Shown: in pieces, positions 7,927 to 15,159 of the stretch
Layout of the letters: each line of letters begins with the position of its first letter
How positions within the stretch are numbered: the stretch's first letter is position 1
Source: an uncultured delta proteobacterium
GTDB lineage: Bacteria; Desulfobacterota; Desulfovibrionia; Desulfovibrionales; Desulfovibrionaceae
Direction of reading: 5' to 3'
Assembly: GCA_903843965.1 (NCBI GenBank)
Contig: CAIMRY010000006.1
Span: 98,642 to 162,641 of the forward strand
DNA: 64,000 nt
Program-made: the position numbers and the translations under genes
The notes under the pieces: generated by a model
What the model saw: only the letters and a program-made list of their open reading frames with translations
What the model was told of the DNA's origin: nothing
Database searches by the model: none

Positions 7927-10650
7927 ATGCTCAAGTTGAACCTGAAGGTGAATGGGGTTGCGCGGGCGCTGGTCGTCAACCCCGAGGACAGCCTGGCCGA
8001 GGTCCTGCGCGGCCAGCTCATGCTCACCGGCGTCAAGGTCGGCTGCAGCCAGGGCCAGTGCGGGGCGTGCAGCGTCATCTTGAACGGCAAGGTCGTGCGC
8101 TCCTGCGCCACCAAGATGAAGCGCGTGGACGACGGGGCGTGCGTCACCACCATCGAGGGCATCGGCACGCCGGAGAAGCTGCACCCGCTGCAGCTGGCCT
8201 GGATGGTCCACGGCGGCGCCCAGTGCGGCTTCTGCTCGCCGGGGTTCATCGTCTCGGCCAAGGGGCTTTTGGACGAGAACCAGAGGCCCAGCCGCGAGGA
8301 CGTGCGCGACTGGTTCCAGGTCCACCGCAACGCCTGCCGCTGCACCGGCTACCAGCAGCTCACCGACGCCGTGATGGACGCGGCCGCGGTGCTGCGCGGC
8401 GAGATGCAGGCCACGGACCTGCAGTTCAAGATCCCGGCCGACGGACGCATCTGGGGCACCAGGTACCCCCGGCCCAGCGCCCTGGCCAAGGTCACGGGCA
8501 CGCTGGACTACGGCGCGGACCTGGGGCTCAAGATGCCGCCGGACACCCTGCACCTGGCCCTTGTCCAGGCCGAGGTCTCCCACGCCAACATCAAGGGCGT
8601 GGACTTTAGCGAGGCGCTGACCATGCCCGGCGTGCACAGCGTGCTGACCCACAAGGACGTCAAGGGCAAGAACCGCATCACCGGGCTGATCACCTTCCCC
8701 ACCAACAAGGGCGACGGCTGGGACCGGCCCATTTTGTGCGATGAGAAGGTCTTCCAATACGGCGACGCCATCGCCATCGTCTGCGCGGACAGCGAGAAGC
8801 ATGCCCGCGAGGCCGCAGCCAAGGTCAAGCTGAGCCTGGAGGAGCTGCCCGCCTACATGAGCGCGCCTGCGGCCATGGCCGAGGACGCCATCGAGATCCA
8901 CCCCGGCACGCCAAACATCTACTACACCGTGAACCTGGAAAAGGGCCCGGACACCAAGGACATCTTCAAGCAGGCCGCCGTGGTGGTGGAGGACGACTTC
9001 TACGTGGGCCGCCAGCCGCACATGCCCATCGAGCCGGACGTGGGCTTCGCCTACACCGACGAGGAAGGCAGGCTCGTCATCCACTCCAAGTCCATCGGCC
9101 TGCACCTGCACCTGTACATGATCGCCCCTGGCCTGGGCGTGGAGCCGGACAAGCTGGTGCTGGTGCAGAACCCGGCGGGCGGCACCTTCGGCTACAAGTT
9201 CAGCCCGACCATGGAGGCGCTGGTGGGCGTGGCCGCCCTGGCCACGGGCCGGCCCGTGCACCTGCGCTACAACTACCACCAGCAGCAGACCTACACCGGC
9301 AAGCGCTCGCCCTTCTTCGTCAACCTGAAGCTGGCTGCGGACAAGAGCGGCAAGCTTTTGGCCATGGAGAGTGACTGGAGCGTGGACCACGGCCCGTACT
9401 CCGAGTTCGGCGACCTGTTGACCCTGCGCGGGGTGCAGTTCATCGGCGCGGGCTACGACATCCCGGCCATCCGGGGCGAGGGCCGCACCGTGTGCACCAA
9501 CCACGCCTGGGGCTCGGCCTTCCGGGCCTATGGCTCGCCGCAGAGCCTGTTCGCCTCCGAGGTGCTCATGGACGAGCTGGCCGAAAAGCTCGGCCTGGAC
9601 CCCCTGGAGCTGCGTTATGTGAACTGCTACCGCAAGGGCGCGACCACGCCCACGGGCCAGGACCCCGAGGTCTACAGCCTGCCGGAGATGATCAACCTGT
9701 TGCGGCCCAAGTACACAGCCGCGCTGGACAAGGCCAAGAAGGCCAGCACCCCGGCGGTCAAGCGCGGGGTGGGCATCTCCCTTGGCGTGTATGGCGCGGG
9801 GCTCGACGGGCCGGACAGCTCCGAGGTGCACCTGGAGCTGAACCCCGACGGCGGCGCCACCGTGTACGCCTGCTGGGAGGACCACGGCCAGGGCGCGGAC
9901 GCGGGCGCGCTGGGCACCGCCCACGAGGGCCTGCGGCCTCTCGGCATCCCCCCGGACAAGATCCGCCTGGTGCTGAACGACACGAGCAAGGCCCCGAACA
10001 CCGGCCCGGCCGGCGGCAGCCGCTCCCAGGTCATGGCGGGCAACGCCATCAAGGCCGGGTGCGAGCTGCTGGTGGCCTCCATGCGCAAGGCCGACGGAAG
10101 CTTCCGCACCTATGACGAGATGACGGCGGAGAAGATTCCGACCCGGATCAGCGGCAAGTGGACGGCCCCGGCCGTGGCCTGCGACCTGAAGGGCCTGGGC
10201 AAGCCGTTCTGCTGCTACATGTACGGCCTGTTCCTGGCCGAGGTGGCGGTGACCACGGCCACCGGCGAGGTGCAGGTGGAGAAGATGACCCTCGTGGCCG
10301 ACATCGGCACGGTCAACAACCGCCTGGTGACAGATGGCCAGCTCTATGGCGGCCTGGCCCAGGGCATCGGCCTGGCGCTGACAGAGGACTTCGAGGACCT
10401 GAAGAAGCACAGCACCCTTGCCGGGGCGGGCTTCCCGTACATCAAGCAGATTCCGGACAACATGGAGCTCTTGTACGTGGAGACCCCGCGCCCGGACGGA
10501 CCCTTCGGGGCCTCGGGCATTGGCGAGCTGCCGCTGACCTGCCCGCATGCGGCCATCATCAACGCCATCCACAACGCCTGCGGCGTGCGCATCACCCGGC
10601 TCCCGGCCCTGCCGGAGAAGGTGCTGGCGGGACTGCAGGCCAAGGGCTAG
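7927..10650 (+). CDS. mop: Molybdenum aldehyde oxidoreductase (Mop, xanthine oxidase family)
   Basis: 907 residues, the length I recall for D. gigas aldehyde oxidoreductase. The enzyme oxidises aldehydes to acids at a Mo-MCD site and passes electrons through two [2Fe-2S] centres. The plant-type cluster cysteines are at 40, 45, 48 and 60 (CSQGQCGAC...C). The second cluster uses CGFC near 100 and CRC near 137. The Mo-binding part follows from about residue 180, with RQPHMPIEPDV, GTFGYKFSP and the terminal PFGASGIGELPLT block that carries the catalytic Glu. The start at 7927 has GGAAGGAGG upstream; the frame stays open further 5' but overlaps the previous gene. No FAD domain is present, as in D. 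gigas Mop. It heads an operon of maturation genes. Confidence 0.96.
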   Translation: MLKLNLKVNGVARALVVNPEDSLAEVLRGQLMLTGVKVGCSQGQCGACSVILNGKVVRSCATKMKRVDDGACVTTIEGIGTPEKLHPLQLAWMVHGGAQCGFCSPGFIVSAKGLLDENQRPSREDVRDWFQVHRNACRCTGYQQLTDAVMDAAAVLRGEMQATDLQFKIPADGRIWGTRYPRPSALAKVTGTLDYGADLGLKMPPDTLHLALVQAEVSHANIKGVDFSEALTMPGVHSVLTHKDVKGKNRITGLITFPTNKGDGWDRPILCDEKVFQYGDAIAIVCADSEKHAREAAAKVKLSLEELPAYMSAPAAMAEDAIEIHPGTPNIYYTVNLEKGPDTKDIFKQAAVVVEDDFYVGRQPHMPIEPDVGFAYTDEEGRLVIHSKSIGLHLHLYMIAPGLGVEPDKLVLVQNPAGGTFGYKFSPTMEALVGVAALATGRPVHLRYNYHQQQTYTGKRSPFFVNLKLAADKSGKLLAMESDWSVDHGPYSEFGDLLTLRGVQFIGAGYDIPAIRGEGRTVCTNHAWGSAFRAYGSPQSLFASEVLMDELAEKLGLDPLELRYVNCYRKGATTPTGQDPEVYSLPEMINLLRPKYTAALDKAKKASTPAVKRGVGISLGVYGAGLDGPDSSEVHLELNPDGGATVYACWEDHGQGADAGALGTAHEGLRPLGIPPDKIRLVLNDTSKAPNTGPAGGSRSQVMAGNAIKAGCELLVASMRKADGSFRTYDEMTAEKIPTRISGKWTAPAVACDLKGLGKPFCCYMYGLFLAEVAVTTATGEVQVEKMTLVADIGTVNNRLVTDGQLYGGLAQGIGLALTEDFEDLKKHSTLAGAGFPYIKQIPDNMELLYVETPRPDGPFGASGIGELPLTCPHAAIINAIHNACGVRITRLPALPEKVLAGLQAKG

Positions 10651-10681
10651 CAGGCGCGTCACAGCGCCGGATCGCGGACTG

Positions 10682-10735
10682 AAACGCTGAAAGGGGCGGG
10701 CGTGGGACTCTGCCTGCGCCCGCCCTGAGCGTTTT
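10682..10735 (+). terminator. Hairpin with T-run after mop
   Basis: Inner stem GGGCGGGCG (10694-10702) with CGCCCGCCC (10717-10725). Outer arms AAACGCT (10682-10688) and AGCGTTT (10728-10734) extend it and end in GTTTT. It is shaped like a rho-independent terminator or attenuator and would let mop be expressed more strongly than the maturation genes after it. Confidence 0.7.
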
Positions 10736-10775
10736 GGCCCAGTCCGCAGCGCCCTTGCAGGGCCGAGGAGGAGCC

Positions 10776-13727
10776 ATGGACCAGCAGACCCTGCGCGACT
10801 GGGAGCAGCGCTGCATCCAGGAGGAGCAGCCCTTTTGCCAGGCCGCCTGCCCGCTGCACGTGGACGCCCGCGCCATGCTGGACAAGCTGGCCAGGGGCGA
10901 GGCCGACGCCGCCCGGCGCATCCTGGAGCGCAGCCTGCCCCTGCCGGGCGTGCTGGGGCGCATCTGCGAGGCCCCGTGCCAGGCCAGGTGCAAACGGACC
11001 GAAGCAGGCGAGCCCCTGGCCATCGGCCAGTTGGAGCGCTTTCTGGTGGCCCACGCCAAACCGGGCCCCAGGCCCCTGCGCCTGCCGGGCCGGGGCTTGC
11101 ATGCCGAGATATTTGGCCGGGGCCTGGCCGCCCTGACCTGCGCCTGGGACCTGCTGAAAAAGGGCCATGACGTGACCCTGCGCACTCTCGGCAAGCCTTT
11201 GGGCCAGCCCCTGGGCGGGGCGCTTCTGGATCGCGCGGACCCGGCCCTGATGGCGGCCCTGGCGCGGGAGCTGGACACCCTCGCGGCCCTGGGTCTGGTT
11301 GTGGACAACACGGCGTACGACGTTGACAGCTCTGGCGCTGTTCCCAAGGATAGCGCACTCCCCGCCGCCAACTATTCTGCTGCAGGCATTCCTCTCGACG
11401 GCGCATTGCTGCGGCTGCTGGCCGCTGCCCTGGCCGGAAATCAAGCCGGAGATCAGGCCGAAAATATGGCCGAAAATCAGCCCGTGGCCCGGGCCGTGTT
11501 CCTGGAATGGGGCTGGTCCACCGGGACCGACGCCGTGTACCCGCCGCGCGCGGCTGTGGACCCCGTGACCCTGGCGGGCGCTGTGCCTGGGCTGTTCCTC
11601 GGCATGTTCCTGGGCGGCTGGCCCGACGCGGACGGGCGTTTCTCCGCCATCCAGGCTGCGGCGGACGGCCGCCGGGCCGCCTCGTCCATGGACCGCCAGC
11701 TCACCGGGGCCTCGCTCACGGCCTCGCGGGAGCGCGAAGGGGCCGTGGACACGCGGCTGTTCACCAGCCTGGAGGGAGTGCAGCCGCTGCCGCGCGTGCA
11801 GCCCGCCGGAGCGCAATACGACTCCGGCGAGGCCAGCCGCGAAGCGGACCGCTGCCTGCGCTGCCAGTGCCTGGAATGCGTGAAGGTCTGCACATACCTG
11901 GAGCATTTCAAGGGTTATCCCAAGCTGTACGCCCGGCAGATCTACAACAACGCGGCCATTGTCAAGGGCCAGCATTTGTCCAACCCGCTGGTGAACGCCT
12001 GCAGCCTGTGCGGGCTGTGCGGCCGGGTCTGCCCCGAGGGCTTCGAGATGGCCGAGCTGTGCCTCACGGCCCGGCGCGAGATGGTGGCCGCCGGGACCAT
12101 GCCGCCCTCGGCCCACGAGTTCGCCCTGGAGGACATGGCGGCGGCCAGCGGGCCGGAGTGCGCGCTGCTGCGGCCCGACCCGGCAATGCCCGCAGGCGGG
12201 AGCGCCGCGCACCTGTTCTTCCCAGGTTGCCAGCTGGCGGCCTCGCACCCGCAGCACGTGCGCTCGGTTTACAACCTGCTGCGGGCGCAGCTCACCGGCG
12301 GCGTGGGGCTGATGCTGCGCTGCTGCGGCATCCCGGCCAACTGGGCCGGGCGCGAGGACCTCTTCGCCAGCGCCCTGACTGCGTTGCGCGCGGACTGGGA
12401 GGCCCTGGGCCAACCCCGGATCATCGCCGCCTGCGCCGGGTGCCTGTCCGTGCTGCGGGACTTCGCGCCGGACATCCCGGCCGAGTCCCTGTGGGAGACA
12501 CTGGCCCGGCTTGCGCTGCCGCCCCGGCCCGCAGGGCCCCTTCCCGGCCCCCTGGCCCTGCACGACCCCTGCACCGCCCGCAGCAACGCGCCCTTCCGCC
12601 TGGCCAGCCGGGCCCTGGCCGCGCGCCTGGGGCTGGACCTGCGGGAGCTGGCCCTGTCCGGCGAACTCACGGAATGCTGCGGCTTCGGCGGGCTCATGAG
12701 CGCGGCCAAAGCACCCCTGGGCCGCGAGGTGGCGGCGCGCCGGGCCGGACGTTCGCCGCTCGACTACGTGGCCACCTGCGCCATGTGTCGCGACCGGCTG
12801 GCCGCCGAGGGCAAGCGCGCCTGGCATTTGCTTGATTTCGTGTTCCCCGGCCAGACGCCGGAGTCCGCCCTGCAACCCGGCCCCGGCCCCTCGGCCCGGC
12901 GGGAGGCCCGCGCCCGGCTGAAGCGCGAGCTGCTCAGCGAGCTTTGGGGCGAATTCTGGGGCGAGTCGCCAGAAGATGTGACGGAGGGCGCGGAGACGCA
13001 CGCGGTGGAGGGGCAGGGCGCGTCAGCAATTTTGGAAAGGGGCATTCCGGCGCTGACCAGTCCGACATGGGCCAATCCGGCGCTGGCCATTCCGGCGGAC
13101 ATCCTGGCGCGGCTGGAGGAGCGGCGCATCCTGGCCTCGGACCTGCGTCAGGCCGTGCGCGAAGCCGAGGCCTCGGGCCGCTGGTTCGCGGACGCCGCCA
13201 CCGGGCGCAGGCTGGCGGCCTTCCGGCCCCGGCGCGTCACCTTCTGGGCGCAGTACCGGCCCCAGGGCGCAGGCTTTGTGCTGGAAAACGGCTGGAGCCA
13301 CCGCATGGTGGTGCCCGGCCTGCCCGGCCCAGCGGGCGACGGCGCGCAGAGCGGATCGGAAACCCTGCGTCACTCGGCCACGGTGCAGCGCGCGGACCAG
13401 ACCTATCTGCCCGAGGACGGGGCCTGGGCCTGCGCCTGTTCCGGTCCGGCGTCCACAGGGCCGTCCGGCCCGGCTTTACCAGCGGCGTCAGAACCGGTTT
13501 CGCCTGGGACGTCGGCATCGGGTTCTTCCTTGGAGCCCTCCTCGCCACCCTCGTCAGCACCATCATCCCCGCCGACCCTGGCCGCGCGCGCGGTGGACGT
13601 GACCTACCTGGGCAGCGTGTTCACCATTTCGCTTCTGACCTGCCCGGCCTGCGGCCTGCCGCTGGTGCCGGAGGCGCTGGCCCTGGGCCGCATGGCCGAG
13701 GTGGAGCAGCTGCTGGAGGACAAGTGA
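10776..13727 (+). CDS. Fe-S/CCG-domain redox protein, apparent fusion of DVU1558-like and DVU1557-like proteins
   Basis: 983 residues, start supported by GAGGAGG. Regions in order: a GltD-type N-terminal Fe-S domain (CQAACPLHVD near 22, CEAPCQARC near 66); a shortened pyridine-nucleotide-disulfide-like fold whose dinucleotide motif is degenerate (FGRGLAAL near 112); two ferredoxin motifs (CLRCQCLECVKVC near 358, CSLCGLCGRVCPEG near 409); two heterodisulfide-reductase CCG domains (PGCQLA near 483, RCCGIP near 515, HDPCTA near 597, ECCGFGG near 632); then a distinct 210-residue tail with CPACGLPLVPEALALG and the ending MAEVEQLLEDK. In D. vulgaris, as I recall, the tail is the separate DVU1557 redox protein. 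Linkers carry low-complexity repeats (near 225-240 and 895-935). Probably an electron carrier for Mop maturation or its electron acceptor. Confidence 0.8.
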   Translation: MDQQTLRDWEQRCIQEEQPFCQAACPLHVDARAMLDKLARGEADAARRILERSLPLPGVLGRICEAPCQARCKRTEAGEPLAIGQLERFLVAHAKPGPRPLRLPGRGLHAEIFGRGLAALTCAWDLLKKGHDVTLRTLGKPLGQPLGGALLDRADPALMAALARELDTLAALGLVVDNTAYDVDSSGAVPKDSALPAANYSAAGIPLDGALLRLLAAALAGNQAGDQAENMAENQPVARAVFLEWGWSTGTDAVYPPRAAVDPVTLAGAVPGLFLGMFLGGWPDADGRFSAIQAAADGRRAASSMDRQLTGASLTASREREGAVDTRLFTSLEGVQPLPRVQPAGAQYDSGEASREADRCLRCQCLECVKVCTYLEHFKGYPKLYARQIYNNAAIVKGQHLSNPLVNACSLCGLCGRVCPEGFEMAELCLTARREMVAAGTMPPSAHEFALEDMAAASGPECALLRPDPAMPAGGSAAHLFFPGCQLAASHPQHVRSVYNLLRAQLTGGVGLMLRCCGIPANWAGREDLFASALTALRADWEALGQPRIIAACAGCLSVLRDFAPDIPAESLWETLARLALPPRPAGPLPGPLALHDPCTARSNAPFRLASRALAARLGLDLRELALSGELTECCGFGGLMSAAKAPLGREVAARRAGRSPLDYVATCAMCRDRLAAEGKRAWHLLDFVFPGQTPESALQPGPGPSARREARARLKRELLSELWGEFWGESPEDVTEGAETHAVEGQGASAILERGIPALTSPTWANPALAIPADILARLEERRILASDLRQAVREAEASGRWFADAATGRRLAAFRPRRVTFWAQYRPQGAGFVLENGWSHRMVVPGLPGPAGDGAQSGSETLRHSATVQRADQTYLPEDGAWACACSGPASTGPSGPALPAASEPVSPGTSASGSSLEPSSPPSSAPSSPPTLAARAVDVTYLGSVFTISLLTCPACGLPLVPEALALGRMAEVEQLLEDK

Positions 13728-14665
13728 GCGCGGCTTTCGTCGAAACTGGCGTCCAAACGGTCGTCCAAACTGGCGTCGAAACTGCGACGCAAGCTGGCGT
13801 TGAAACCGTGGTTGAAACTGGCGTTGAAACTGCGCTTGATGCGTCGCATGATGCGTCGCTTGAAGCCTCGCTTGAAGCCTCGCTTGAAGCCTCGGTTGAA
13901 GCTGGGGTTGAAACGGATGTTGAAATTGGCGCTGCCCAGGCCGCAGGCCCGTCACAGCCGCTGTACGCGCGGGCGGACTTCCGCCGCGTGGCCGGGGAGG
14001 CCCTGCGCCCCGGCGGGCTGGCGCTGACATGTCGGGCGCTGGGACTGGCCGCGCTGCCGCAGAACGCCCTGGTGGCGGACCTTGGCTGCGGTCCAGGGGC
14101 CACGGCGCGGCTGCTGGCCCGGGCTGGGCACCGGGTGCTGGCCCTGGACCTTTCCGATGCAAGCCTGGCCGTTGCCCAGGGGCCGGGCGTCACGGCAATT
14201 TGCGCCAGCGGGCACCGGTTGCCCCTGGCCTCCGGCTGCCTGGACGCGGTGTTCTGCGAGTGCGTGCTCTCGGCGGCTGACGCGGCGGACAGCGGTGCAG
14301 CAGAAAGCGGCTCGGCGGACAAGATCCTGGCCGAGACCGCGCGCGTGCTCTCGCCCGGCGGGGTGCTGGTGGTGAGCGATCTGTACCTGCGCGGCTTGGC
14401 GGGCGCGCCCGGACTGTCCGCCGCAGGCGCGGCTGGCGGTTGCCTGGCCGGGGCCAGGGGCCGGGAGGAACTGGAGGCCGGGCTGGCGGCCTGTGGTCTT
14501 GCGCTCTTCGTGTTCGAGGATCACAGCCGTCTGCTGGCGGAATTGGCCGGTCGCCTCATCTTTGCCGGGATGTCTCCGGCTGGGCTGAGTGACGGGTGCC
14601 GGTCCGGCGCGCGGCCCGGCTATTTCCTGTGCCTGGCCCGCAAGACCGCGCCCGGCGCACCCTGA
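13724..14665 (+). CDS. Class I SAM-dependent methyltransferase (DVU1556-like) with a repeat-rich N-terminus
   Basis: 313 residues. The GTG start at 13724 overlaps the previous stop by 4 bases (GTGA), implying translational coupling. Residues about 75-313 form a Rossmann methyltransferase: motif I VADLGCGPGATARLLARAGH near 120, acidic LALDLSD near 143, motif IV-like LDAVFCECVLS near 173. The family sits beside Mop in Desulfovibrio and its substrate is unknown to me. The first about 70 residues are built from VETGV/VQTGV and ASLE repeats coded by 12-18-nt imperfect tandem repeats (13738-13930). That segment is not part of the fold and may be a recent expansion; the functional start could lie after it. 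Confidence 0.75.
   Translation: MSAAFVETGVQTVVQTGVETATQAGVETVVETGVETALDASHDASLEASLEASLEASVEAGVETDVEIGAAQAAGPSQPLYARADFRRVAGEALRPGGLALTCRALGLAALPQNALVADLGCGPGATARLLARAGHRVLALDLSDASLAVAQGPGVTAICASGHRLPLASGCLDAVFCECVLSAADAADSGAAESGSADKILAETARVLSPGGVLVVSDLYLRGLAGAPGLSAAGAAGGCLAGARGREELEAGLAACGLALFVFEDHSRLLAELAGRLIFAGMSPAGLSDGCRSGARPGYFLCLARKTAPGAP
13738..13930 (+). repeat. Imperfect 12/18-nt tandem repeats within the methyltransferase gene
   Basis: Units of the type gttGAAACTGGC alternate with shorter ones, then give way to TTGAAGCCTCGC units. They encode V-E-T-G and E-A-S-L. The period is a multiple of three, so the frame is preserved. Confidence 0.85.
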
Positions 14666-14691
14666 AAGGAGACGCCCTGAAAGGAGACACG

Positions 14692-15159
14692 ATGGACGAG
14701 CACACGCTCCAGGAGATTCTGCCCCTGGCCAAAAAGGGCTACTGCTGCAGCCAGATACTGGGCCTTTTGGCCCTGCGCGCGCAGGGCCGCGAGAACCCGG
14801 AGCTGATCCGGGCCATGGGCGCGTTGTGCCGGGGCTTCGGGGCCTGCGGGGTGCCGGGCTGCGGCGCCTGCGGCATCATCCCGGGCGGGGCCTGCGTGCT
14901 GGGGCTGTACTTCCGCAAGGGCCAGGACAGCGAGACCCAGCTGGACCGCGCAGACCTGGCCGAGGCCGAGTACGTGGAGTGGTTCGTGGACCGCGCCACC
15001 AGCCTGTGCGGCGGCAGCACCTGCGAGGAGATTTTGGGCGAGCCCGGCGGCAGGCCCAATGCGGACATCTGCGGCCCGCTGCTGGCTCTGGCCTGGGCCA
15101 AGCTGGTGGAGATCGTGGCGGCCTGCGGCCTGGACATCACCGTTGGCCGCGATGGCTGA
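14692..15159 (+). CDS. C_GCAxxG_C_C family redox protein (DVU1555-like)
   Basis: 155 residues, MDEHTLQEILPLAKKGYCC at the start. Cysteine pattern: YCCSQ near 18; GACGVPGCGACG near 50 and GGACVLGLY near 64, the family signature; late cysteines near 104, 109 and 125. The conserved cysteines suggest a metal- or Fe-S-binding redox protein, though its biochemistry is unsettled. Two near-identical copies of CCTGAAAGGAGAC stand back to back before the ATG, giving a duplicated SD; the second is correctly placed. Its stop overlaps the start of the radical SAM gene. Confidence 0.85.
   Translation: MDEHTLQEILPLAKKGYCCSQILGLLALRAQGRENPELIRAMGALCRGFGACGVPGCGACGIIPGGACVLGLYFRKGQDSETQLDRADLAEAEYVEWFVDRATSLCGGSTCEEILGEPGGRPNADICGPLLALAWAKLVEIVAACGLDITVGRDG

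Noticed and set aside
7609..11406. Very long open frame on the minus strand across mop
   Set aside because: It is antisense to a gene with clear family motifs, and its translation is His/Ala/Gly/Arg-rich without motifs. Long antisense frames are expected at this GC content.
10659..13001. 780-codon minus-strand open frame opposite the CCG redox gene
   Set aside because: No motifs; the opposite frame carries multiple Fe-S and CCG motifs.
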